From NCBI RefSeq assembly GCF_047496725.1, contig NC_132971.1, positions 5,754,501-5,818,500 of the forward strand: a stretch of DNA of 64,000 nt, read 5' to 3'. Positions 55,201 through 64,000 of this stretch are shown here, piece by piece. Under the pieces are notes generated by a model. The model worked only from the letters and a program-made list of their open reading frames with translations, ran no database searches and was not told where the DNA came from. Numbering within the stretch: the first letter of the stretch is position 1; the number at the start of each line of letters is the position of its first letter. This DNA is from Anoplolepis gracilipes. Taxonomy: Eukaryota; Arthropoda; Insecta; Hymenoptera; Formicidae. Both the position numbers and the translations under genes were made by a program.

Positions 55201-56738
55201 CTGATTATAAACATTCATTGATCTATTATAATTCACACTATTTGTTTGCAAAAATCTGATAATTGCACATCTCAAACTTTGGAATAATTTTATCATATTG
55301 GCCATTTTATTCGATTGCCAAACTCCGACCATTGGATGAAAGACAACAAAACGCTTGTACTGTTACTAATTTTTTCCTTTATGTACAATATATTCGTAAT
55401 TTTGAAGTTGCCCCTACAAATTACATTTATAATTAATGCCTGTTTTTTTATTATCAGACCAGTCGTATAATAAAATTAAATATTCGCGAACTTTCAAAGC
55501 AATGTGCGTAGGAGAAGATAATAACTCGTTAAATACATACACAGTTATTTTACAATATACATATATTAGATAAAATATTTTAGAATTTTTTGACAATAGT
55601 AGACTAGTATATTACACGAATAGAAATGAGAAGGAAAATATTTAAATATAATCTTATAAACATGTTATTAAAAAGTTATGCTGACGACTTAAAATATACA
55701 GAAAAACAGAAAATGATAACAAAAACTTTTTTTTTGTTAATGTTAAAGAATATGTAAGTGGACAAAACTGAATATAATCATATTATTATTGTTCCATTTC
55801 AAAACGTCTATCTTATCAATATAATTAACATGATATATGTAATATCTATTTGATTTCAGTGATAATTCTAAGAGGAAAACAAACACCAAAGAAATGTTTT
55901 TTTTTAATACATCAAGAAAGTTCTGATTTTTCTAATGTTAGCATAATTAATCTAATCTTGAATATTTTATGAACAGGTAAGGAGACCAATGCAACTAAGT
56001 TGTTTCGCATAAACAACTGCGACTTGCATCCAAAATATAAAGATACATATAATGATATAGCTGTTTGTAAGATTATTGGTGAGATTAAATATAGTCCAGA
56101 GGTCGGCCCGGTCTGTCTACCATTTCAACATTATAGTAACTCGTTCAATGGTTATAATGTAACAGCATTGGGTTAGTACTTTTTAATTATTTTTATAGTT
56201 ATACATATTAATTATAATTATTTATTCTAATTATTTATTCTAATTCCATATAACTGTCAGGCTGGGGTTTACTAGGGTTTGGTGGCTCAAAACCGAATAC
56301 GCCTCAAAAAGTAGAATTAAATGTGATAAATCTTGACAAATGCAAAAACTATTATCTCGACGTAACTGACAAAAATATATGTACCTACACTCCGGGAAAG
56401 GACACTTGTCAGGTAAAATAACAAAATTTTTTATTGTTTGATAGTTATTAATGCAAAATTGAAATATTATTCAAAAACGATGATATGCAAAACATCTCAA
56501 AGTTGTGATATTTTTTACTTTGTCACAGATGGACAGCGGTGGGCCTCTTTTATGGCAAGATCCTGAAACACATAATCTTGTATTAGTTGGTATAACGTCT
56601 AGTGGTATTGGCTGTGCTTCAGATGACCCTTCTGTCAATACGCGTGTAGGAGTTTACATTGATTGGATAAAATCAGTTACACCTGGTAAGAGTTGTGCAA
56701 ATAGACAAATTAGAAATGTGAAAATGTTATCACAATAA
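46071..56738 (+). CDS. Secreted CUB-domain serine protease (venom protease Api m 7 type)
   Basis: Seven coding exons in phase: 46071-46079, 48719-48937, 50137-50340, 54547-54745, 55977-56171, 56261-56412 and 56529-56738, giving 395 aa. Exon 1 encodes only MWK; the start was chosen because the ATG at 46040 is out of phase with exon 2. Residues 1-20 form a signal peptide. A CUB-like, cysteine-rich domain covers about 21-140. The trypsin-like domain begins after cleavage at R146|IVGG. The catalytic triad is His189 (TAAHC), Asp237 (NDIAV) and Ser329 (MDSGGP). Asp323, six residues before the Ser, predicts cleavage after Arg/Lys. Met replaces the usual Gly next to the active site, as I recall for the honeybee venom CUB protease. 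It is expected to be secreted to venom or haemolymph; which one cannot be told from sequence. Confidence 0.93.
47789..48632. mobile_element. Palindromic MITE, TTTGGAGACGATTTTTCC family, with a nested insertion (copy 3)
   Basis: Starts TACAAGGTGTATCGTAATTA and ends TAATGATACACCCTGTATA. It carries CAATTTGGAGACGATTTTTC near the left and GAAAATGGTCTCCAAATTGG near the right. It is about twice as long as its relatives because a second element is inserted at 48030. It lies in intron 1 of the serine protease, about 90 bp before exon 2. Confidence 0.85.
48030..48490. mobile_element. MITE nested inside another MITE
   Basis: Inverted ends CAAGGGACATGTCACA and TGTGACACGTCTCTTG, with inner pairs GATTTGATTCTCCTTGAAAT / ATTTTAAGGAGAATCAAAT and AAAAATCTGAGAGA / TCTTAGATTTTT. 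TTA flanks both sides, and the related uninterrupted copy at 14891 reads GGCTTAGTT at this position. The insertion site and its target duplication can therefore be read directly. Confidence 0.85.
51017..51107. mobile_element. Tiny MITE with CCCAGGTAGCAAAA ends
   Basis: About 90 bp: CCCAGGTAGCAAAA at the left and TTTTGCTAACTGGGA at the right are inverted. The centre is built of TTTTGACGTCAAAAAGACGT repeats. It lies in intron 3 of the serine protease. Confidence 0.75.
51139..51520. mobile_element. Palindromic MITE, TTTGGAGACGATTTTTCC family (copy 4)
   Basis: Starts TACAAGGTGTCTGGTAATTC and ends AATTATCGAACACCGTGTA, with CATTTGGAGACGATTTTTCC near the left and a diverged inverse (GGAAAAATCGATTCCAAATA) near the right. 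The 62-codon ORF inside is not a gene. It lies in intron 3 of the serine protease. Confidence 0.8.
51521..54546. other. Remainder of serine protease intron 3
   Basis: Long AT-rich intronic DNA with a (TA)n run at about 52250-52291 and smaller ones near 54200. No exon with conserved coding content or RNA gene is recognised. Confidence 0.5.
54869..55332 (-). pseudogene. Antisense coding-like fragment, probable retropseudogene of unknown origin
   Basis: In intron 4 of the protease, the opposite strand carries an intronless coding-like stretch. Reading starts at ATG 55332 (or 55305). The 55305 start gives MANMIKLFQSLRCAIIRFLQ, a basic, Ser/Leu-rich leader like a mitochondrial targeting peptide. 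A frame change near 55200 leads into a second open frame that continues through YFKPKGSVP, QTFWLNIHKPND and SDQWWKIAMLAMATDNN to DFKVTRTDHV. A stop (54911-54913) interrupts it, after which STKPIPLLSDLAK reads on in frame to a second stop at 54869. One frameshift plus one internal stop suggest a pseudogene of a protein of roughly 150-170 aa. I cannot name the parent, and I see no poly(A) tail or target duplication. Base composition is less AT-rich than the surrounding intron. Confidence 0.45.
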
Positions 56739-56739
56739 A
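56734..56739 (+). terminator. Polyadenylation hexamer overlapping the protease stop codon
   Basis: AATAAA contains the TAA stop codon (56736-56738). I saw no other canonical hexamer in the next 150 bp. If used, the 3' UTR would be only about 10-25 nt. Confidence 0.45.
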
Positions 56740-57021
56740 AGATAAACTTTACATCACATTTTTATTTTAGGTGTACAATATTGTGAAATAGAGTAACCTT
56801 TATATAATTATTTCACAACAATCAATTTTTGTCACGAGTAAATCGATGTTTTCTAACTTCGTACTTTTGCAAAAAGATATATATAAAATGTATCTAATGT
56901 TACAACAATGTATTTACATGATACTTTAATTATACATAAACAATATTCAAATATATTTCCTTCCATATAGAAAATATGACTTTTTATTTAACGCTTTATT
57001 ACTTTTTGATTATTCATACTA
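56740..57021. other. 3' flank of the serine protease
   Basis: AT-rich noncoding DNA without recognised features. Confidence 0.5.
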
Positions 57022-57242
57022 GGGAAAAAAAAGTCCATATAAAATTGGCCATATATGGATTTTGTCAATATCTGAGCATATCTTGCCAAATATAGTTATA
57101 TATAATATGATAATTAAATAAAATCATATATGATATCATATGACTTTATTTAATTATCATATAATATCATATATGACTATACTTGGTAAGACATGATCAG
57201 ATATTGACAAAATTCATATATGGCCAACTTTTTTTCTCGGGT
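57022..57242. mobile_element. Palindromic element, CCCGAGAAAAAA family (copy 2)
   Basis: The left arm from AGGGAAAAAAAAGTCCATAT is inverted at the right, ending ACTTTTTTTCTCGGGTAG. Shared paired blocks include GGCCATATATGGATTTTGTC/GACAAAATTCATATATGGCC and AATATCTGAGCATATCTTGCC/GGTAAGACATGATCAGATATT. Nearly the whole 220 bp can fold on itself. The degraded relative is at 29026-29490. Confidence 0.85.
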
Positions 57243-59924
57243 AGTTTAATGCTTTTTGTTCTTTCCTGTTTTCCTTAACTGAAATTTTCTTATTTGGAAA
57301 AAGAAGCAATAAAGAGAACACTTTATAAAAACTAAAACAAAATATATTGAAGAAGAACATACTTTATTCATACGTCCAAAAAAGGATAATATTTGAGAAT
57401 GAGATTTAAAAAAAAAGAGCTTATCAAAATTTAAGTGTCTCACATACACGTGCCTGTGTCTTTATTTGTGTATATATACATATACATATATGTATACTAT
57501 GTATATATACATATTATATACACACATATATATATATATGTGCAATATACACATAAAGTTAAATTGCTGAGCAAGCAATTAATCGTGTACCATCTTTAAG
57601 ACTCGTAATTAAATACTAAACCTAGATTATATTTGTTCCGGAAATTAATCTAATCAAAATACAGAGACACATACATAGATCCAGAAGTTTTGAAATGTAT
57701 TGGTTAATTGCTTCCGTGAAGTTCGATCTCGATTCAGAATTCCGAAATCATTTCTGATTTTAAGTTTATCTACTCTTCAAAAATCTGCAATGTTAATTTC
57801 GCTCCACAACGTAGTGTAAATATATATGTATGACATTTCGCTGTTTTATTTGATACAAATGTAGATTAATGTTGATAAGTTAAATTCTGCAATTTAATTT
57901 TCGATAAGTAACTGATTTATAGTTATCTTTAATTTTAAAAAAATTTTAGGAAAAAAATAAACTAAATAACTATTTTATTGTAATAGTATAAATTAATATT
58001 TAATATTTAATTATATATCATTCACAAGAAATTACATCAAAAAATTTGTGCACATATAACTGTTAACGTATAATGCATAAGTTTTTTAAACTTATGTTTT
58101 AAATTTAAATATTGTCCAAATTCTTTTGTTTAAAATATACGAATATGTGTCCGTCATAAAAATATAAATATAGATTAAATTATGTATAGTTCTATAAATT
58201 ATAGATCTAATTATAAGTTTGTATACTTATTGTAGAAAAAAAAAAAAACATTTAACACAATTAAACAGAAACAAATTGGATTGAAACAAATTTTATATTG
58301 ATACATAATTGATATATAATACAGTCAAAAAGCACAGTAAAATTGTAAAAACATAATTCTTTTTGAAAAGAATAAAAATAGTCAAAAATATAAACTATAA
58401 CTTCTTTTCATAGAACTTTATTTTCGAAAAAACTAATTTTGAAAATTCAAGAATTAATAAAGGTATTTGTTTTTTTTTAATTCAAAAACAACTTTTAACA
58501 ATTCTATGTTGTACGTAATTAAATTTATCTTATAATAGTAACTATCAAAATATACATAAAAACTACAGTTTGAAAAAATAAAGTATAATCTTGATATATT
58601 TATATATACATTTTACTTTACACATTTTATAAGAGGACGCTGTTTTTTTTATTTGTATAAATAATTTTTGACTTGAATAATATACAAATATAAGATCTAT
58701 GAAGATAAATAAATTCAAGCGTAGAACTTACATACAAAGGAATATTGAGATAAGTTTGTCTTGGATAACTTTGGTATCCCCTCATATATACCGTATTATA
58801 TATACTTTTACCAACACTAATGTCATGTCTTTTCCATGCACAGCCTTATTATCTATATTACACATTAGACCCATAACATTCTTTGTATGTAACTTTATAT
58901 AAATGATATAATATGTCTTTTATGTATAATAATGTATATATGTATATATGTATTAAAATTGCATTGCAAAATTCCGACAGGTATAATTTAATCTTTGGAG
59001 AAAGCAGGAAAAAGCAGTAAACTTATTTAAGGCCATGATTTCATGATAAAAAACCAAAAAAATTTTCACGAAAATTATAAAACAACACTAAAATTACTGG
59101 ATTTATTGAAAAGTATAATGTAATAAAAGTTGTAGAGAATGGATTTAAGAAAAGAGAATGAATTAAAACCTTCCTGCAGTAAAATTAGAGGCTTGTAAAT
59201 AAACACACAATAACGCGAGATTATTATACCCAGCTTACTTTAATTTGTTTATGTTTACATTCCTCACGTTTTCTTATAAATTAATTGATTACTTATCAGA
59301 AACCTGAAACAGATGAATTAATTACACCTATCACAATATGTTGCGTACATTTTCTAATGTTGAATATAAAACAGTTTTTTGTAATTTTTTCCAAAATGAA
59401 GCAAAAACGAGCAAAAAAAGGACTTTTTTTCTTATTGTTAATTTTTCGATCTTTCACACGCTTCCAAAGTTTTGACATTTTATTTTGGGAGAGACACTCT
59501 ATATCAATATTATATATATTCTATTTTCGCAAATTTTTATTTTACATACATAATATCAATCGAATAAATTAATATGCTGCTAATCAATTTTATCTGTTTA
59601 TAAGAATAATGAACATCATGCTTTATCGACGATTTTGACAGCAGCCTGGCAGAATACCTGTGACAACGTAACTCGGGTCTGTAACGAGACGCTCGGGGAA
59701 CAACAATAAAAGTTTTGCTGATTTTAATCTCATAGTTGCTGATAAAAAAAATATATTTTCTTCTCCGCCAGTAGAATTTTATCGAATATGTTTAGATGTT
59801 TAAAGATTATAATAACATTTAAAGTGAATTTTTGTGGTCGCTGCTTGTTTAATAGCTACATAGTATAAATTAGATTATTGTTTATTTTTTCTTTATTGCT
59901 TTTCTCAATTCTTAAATTTGATGC
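57243..59924. other. Intergenic between the serine protease and sugar transporter, part 1
   Basis: AT-rich with short TA and TATG microsatellites near 57470-57545. A small GC-richer island at about 59630-59705 is unexplained. ORFs here are short and without motifs. Confidence 0.45.
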
Positions 59925-60596
59925 ACTTAAGGGGGCACTCGCAATTGCGGGTTGGAAAAAAAGCTTTTCTTTGTAATTTTTTTTGTCGAAACTATTGTGT
60001 CACTTATTGTAAAACTTCTAAATGGTATCAAACAATATTAAAACTATATTTCAGATTTTTTTCGGGGAAGAATGTCCTGTAGTGTTCAAGTAACAAGCAA
60101 TCTCCGAGAGGTACTTCTAAAAAAAGTTTGTTTGCGGTGACCACTCTAGCTCCGAGTAGAAAAATTTTTGAAAATTCATATTTTTTACAAAATGGCGGAG
60201 GTTCAAAGTAAAAATTTGAACGATTATTTTTTTGACCCCAAAAAAATCGTTTTATCAATGTCTATAAAACGGAGAGTTTTTTGAATATTTAAAAAAGCTT
60301 CGATTAAGCACTAGATAAACTAATATACTAACCAAATTTTTTTGGTTTGTTTATTTCAGATAATCTTATTCGGAGCTGGAGTATTTACCGCAAACTAACT
60401 TTTTTTTAGAAGTGCTTCTCGGAGATTGCTCGTTACATGGACACTATGGTATATTCTTCCACGAAAAAATTCTGAAATATAGTTTTAATGTTGTTTGATA
60501 CCGTGTAGAAATTTTAGAATAAGTGACACAATAGTTTCGACAGAAAAAATTTCAAAGAAAGCTTTTTTTTCGACCCGCAACTGCAGGTACCCTTTA
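59925..60596. mobile_element. Large foldback element flanked by TTAA
   Basis: The left end (TTAAGGGGGCACTCGCAATT, then GCGGGTT) is inverted at the right end (GACCCGCAACTGCAGGTACC, then CTTTAA). Arms of about 330 bp continue through AAACTATATTTCAGATTTTT / AAAAATTCTGAAATATAGTT and AGCAATCTCCGAGAGGTACT / AGTGCTTCTCGGAGATTGCT to near the centre. TTAA at both edges suggests a piggyBac-type target. It contains no transposase. Confidence 0.85.
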
Positions 60597-60815
60597 ACCT
60601 ATTATAATAATATATAAGTTTATCAATAGGTTTCTTATACTAATATTTTATCTTCATATTTTATTTTCAGAATCACCATTGTCACTTAATTCCTAAATCA
60701 TTTTTATTATTAGGAGCAATTAGGAGCAAAGCCTAAAAGAAGAGTTTAGAGCAATTATTTATAAATAAAAAATTTGATATTTATATATATATATGTTAAC
60801 ACATAATTATAAATG

Positions 60816-60850
<35 letters not shown>

Positions 60851-61025
60851 GTAAAATATGTTTAGAGTTTATATGTTTATATATTATATATATACAATAT
60901 ATATATATATATATGGATGAATTTTATTATCTTATTACTTTCAAAGAATTTATAGGCAATATAATCAATTCAATACTTGGCAGTTACGGTAATTAAATAA
61001 AAGCCTCACTAATCAACCGAGAAAG

Positions 61026-61075
<50 letters not shown>

Positions 61076-62171
61076 TGATTATTTTTACTAAAAGTTATAT
61101 TGATCACGGCAGACAAAGTGACAGTGCGTGATTAAAAATTCTCTCTCATTGCAGTTAACAGAAATTACTAAAATTCTGATTAAATTAATCTTCTTTGTAA
61201 TCAAATTACAATGAGAATTCTGATAAATTCAACCAGAAAAAATTCTACCATAATAATAAAGTAATTTTTATTAGATTTCTGATTTTTTTTAACAGTTTGA
61301 CTGGTTGAATTTATTGGTTTTAGTATATGCAATTAGATTTACTTCAGTTTGATTTATATTTAATTTGCATTTAACTTTTAATCTTTGCAATCAATTACAA
61401 TAAACGTGCTCTTCAAGATATATGATCAACCGATCACATTTGCATTTCTGTGAAATGCAATGAAAAATTCAATAATGTATAAACAACGTAGCACATAAAT
61501 CAATAATCCTTAAATGATTCTTCGATTCTGCCAGTAGCTTTTGCAGTCATGTTATTTTTGTCAAGAAGCTGGACGAGAAAGAGAGAAAACTGTCGCATAA
61601 GTAAGTACATCTGTTAGCGATATTTCAGCTTGAAACAAAATACGACAGCGAATTTCCGCTTTCTGGCAGAGCGCCAGCTGACGTGGATGCTGCATCCAAT
61701 ATTGTGATTGCAAAATGAGGTAATATATTTCTTGCTAGATAGTCGTATTTTTATTTGATGACTGATGGCTAAATTGACAAAATTGAAAACTTCTTTTCGA
61801 GTTGTCTTGCCTTGTGGAAATTATTATATTGCCTGATTTGTCTAATTGAGATTTATAAACAATTATTTCATCAACAGTGTTAATTAGCGACTTGGATTTG
61901 GCTCACACAATATCATACATGTTTTATTTGTCTGATATATAAAGTCGTAATTTTTGAATTACCCTTTGGATTGTTCTTCTGACAATTTAAGCATACTTAC
62001 ATTAAAAAATAAAACAGTCAGCTTTTGCAGACAAATAAAGAATAATTTAAGACTATTAAATCTAAAACTATGTAATAGCCATCATACTGGCTATATTAGA
62101 AAATATTTATTTTTCAGCAAATTTATTCAAACCTGGCAGAAAATTTGCATCTCTTTATTTTATCCGATATT
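60597..62171. other. Intergenic, part 2, with microsatellites
   Basis: (TA)n tracts lie at about 60783-60920 and a (GA)n tract at 61031-61072. At about 61550-61735 a GC-richer stretch (TTCTGGCAGAGCGCCAGCTG, ACGTGGATGCTGCATCC) ends in AAAATGAG|GTAATA, so it might be a promoter with a short first exon of an unknown plus-strand gene. The transporter's 3' UTR should extend left from 62171. Confidence 0.35.
61031..61072. repeat. (GA)n microsatellite
   Basis: Twenty-one uninterrupted GA units. Confidence 0.95.
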
Positions 62172-64000
62172 TCAGGTTCGCTCTTCACTAGCCGTTTCTT
62201 CTTGTCTATTGTCGATGCCAAAACTCTCTTGTATTTTAGCCAAACTGTGACCGCGAGTATCCTTTACAAGAAGGGCGCAAAGGATTCCGGCTAGCCAGCA
62301 AAAGCCAGCAAAGAGCCACATGGTCTTTGTAATACCGAGAGCATCCAACATCTCTCCAAAGGTCATTGTTGCTATTAAACATAGCAACCAGTTGAAAGTG
62401 GCTGCACACGCAACGGCAGTCTCCCTTATTTGCATAGGAAAGTTATCGCCCAGCAATGCCCATGATATCGGGCCAACACCGATATTAAAAGCGGCGAAAA
62501 AAAGAGCTGTCCAAGTCGGTGGCATCCAAAAATAGATATCGTCATATTCTGGATCTTGGTCCCTCAATTGGTAAAACCATCCTACAAATACATAAAGGAT
62601 AATCAGAAAAGAGATTTTAGTTTATATATAGTATATTGGTTATATATAGTATATTGGTTTTATTACATTTATTGTTAAATTTATTAATATTTTTTTATTT
62701 TTACAAAAAAGTAAAAAACTAGAAGATAATAATTAATTGTCTTTATTTATATCCTTCAATTATTATAGTGTTTTTACGTGAAAATGTATTCAATATACAT
62801 ACATAAGAAAAATCTTTTTTTATAAAAGTGTGAAATAAAAATGTGTCATATAAATTTCTTAAATTGATAAATAATACTTTTCAAATCGTGAAGTCATGTT
62901 ATAATTTTTTGGTTTAAATAAATGTAACTTTAAGAGACTTTAAGAGATTTTTTATTTATTACGAATCACTCTCTAAAGTATGTGTGATTCTGTATTCATG
63001 TATTAGTAATAACGTTTACTACAGGTATTGAAAACATAATATTTTTTATATTGGAACATAGCCATAATTTCTGTAGACATCAACAAATGTCAACAGACTT
63101 CAACAGAAGCGATAGCAATATTTTATTTAAAAATTAGTTAGAGGATGAATATTCAACTAAATCAATAGAGGACCAGTTTATACAAAATATTTATAACATT
63201 TATTGATATGCTTTATTGGTAATATTTATGAGTAAAATAAATAAACTCCGCTTTTTTTTATTGTAATATTGCCTAATCTTTTTATTATTTTACATGTTTA
63301 TCTTTTAATAAAAATATACTGAAAAAAAGTTAAACTAAATTTTTTTTTCAAGGCAAAGAAATTGAAAATACTAATTGCAAAGAAACTTTCATCTACTTGA
63401 TCTTTCTCTCTTTCTCTCTCTCTCTATCTCTCTTTCTCTCTTGATAAATTTTAAATTTTAAAAACTTTTTATCTTTTTCAATTATTCTTAATAAAAATTT
63501 GCATTTTATTTGAGAGAAACTAGAATTTTGTAAAAATATTGTAAAAAAATTAATGTAAAATTTGTTGTACTATAAAAAAATTTACAAATTTATAATAATG
63601 AATAAGCAAGTATCTTAGTTCATTTTCGGTAACATTTATTCAGAATATTATGTCTTTCGTAATAAAGTTAAATCTTTAGCAAATCAACAGTTGTTGTAGT
63701 TATTATCTACTCTAATGCATACTATTATCATGACTGGAAACTGTTTACCTAACAGCATCAAGAACAGTCCCATAAGCGTCGAGGATACAATTAGTAATAT
63801 TCGACGTCCGACTATGTTTATCAGGCTCGTAGCTAAGAAACAGAACAGTATTTGCATGCTGCCAATAATGATGGTTTGTTTGCTTGCAGTTAAATCGCCG
63901 GATCCGCCAACGTTGAACAATATCAATGCGTAAAAGATCATAGTATTAACGCCGCTTAATTGATAGGCCAAGAATGCGAAAAAGCAAGTGAAGAACGAAC
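62172..64000 (-). CDS. Facilitated sugar (trehalose) transporter, Tret1-like, C-terminal part
   Basis: Two in-phase exons are visible: 63749-64000 (continuing past the right edge) and 62172-62581, separated by a 1.17-kb intron. The first encodes a membrane helix with YQLSGVNTMIFYA, the TM7 signature of the MFS sugar porter family, then a GDLTASKQTIIIG helix and the VGRRILLI loop. The last exon has a short loop (QLRDQDPEYDDIYFW), then FFAAFNIGVGPISWALLGDNFP (TM10), the MQIRETAVACAATFNWLL helix, two more helices and the cytosolic KDTRGHSLAKIQESFG tail that replaces the PETKG motif. It should be a twelve-helix plasma-membrane sugar carrier; insect relatives move trehalose or glucose. The N-terminal half lies outside the window. 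Nothing is disrupted in the part seen. Gene symbol is left blank because paralogues are numerous. Confidence 0.9.
63405..63441. repeat. (TC)n-rich microsatellite
   Basis: CTCT/TTTC repeats inside the last intron of the sugar transporter. Confidence 0.8.

Noticed and set aside
60028..60258. 76-codon minus-strand ORF
   Set aside because: It lies within one arm of the TTAA-flanked foldback and has no motif.
62320..62535. Plus-strand ORF opposite the last sugar transporter exon (also 63715-63933)
   Set aside because: Antisense shadow of coding membrane helices.

Overview
The window is insect nuclear DNA, most likely from a hymenopteran and probably an ant. It is very AT-rich, its genes are broken by many small introns with GT..AG ends, and it is full of short palindromic (MITE-like) elements and AT microsatellites. 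The genes point the same way: a CYP302A1-type (disembodied) mitochondrial P450 of ecdysteroid synthesis, a CUB-serine protease of the bee-venom Api m 7 type, and the housekeeping genes Rpt1/PSMC2 and ABCE1. There is no bacterial, viral or CRISPR content. All exon models below were built by hand from translations, splice sites and intron phase.

Layout. (1) 0.2-29.7 kb, minus strand: a tandem array of retinol dehydrogenase 11-like short-chain dehydrogenases. Three copies are complete (B, 328 aa; C, 331 aa; D, 326 aa), one runs off the left edge (A), and an orphan decayed exon 2 lies between B and C. All copies share one six-exon plan with identical intron phases. Start sequences and flanks alternate (A resembles C, B resembles D), suggesting duplication of a two-gene unit. 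A MADF-domain fragment lies between A and B. (2) 30.8-33.8 kb, plus strand: an eight-exon CYP302A1-type P450 (514 aa). (3) 34.0-35.8 kb, minus strand: 26S proteasome ATPase Rpt1 (434 aa), tail-to-tail with the P450. (4) 36.6-41.2 kb, minus strand: ABCE1 (608 aa, eight coding exons). (5) 46.1-56.7 kb, plus strand: a secreted CUB-serine protease (395 aa, seven coding exons) with MITE-rich introns and an antisense pseudogene-like fragment in intron 4. (6) 62.2-64.0 kb, minus strand: the last two coding exons of a Tret1-like sugar transporter that continues past the right edge.

The genes do not form one pathway. The RDH enzymes would reduce or oxidise retinoid-like or other hydrophobic alcohols and aldehydes. 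The P450 would hydroxylate ecdysteroid precursors in mitochondria. Rpt1 and ABCE1 serve protein degradation and ribosome recycling. The protease is secreted, and the transporter is a plasma-membrane sugar carrier. I found no convincing new multigene system. The more informative signals are the history of the RDH array, dated by MITE insertions and a relic exon, the overlapping 3' ends of the P450 and Rpt1, and several nested or foldback element families.
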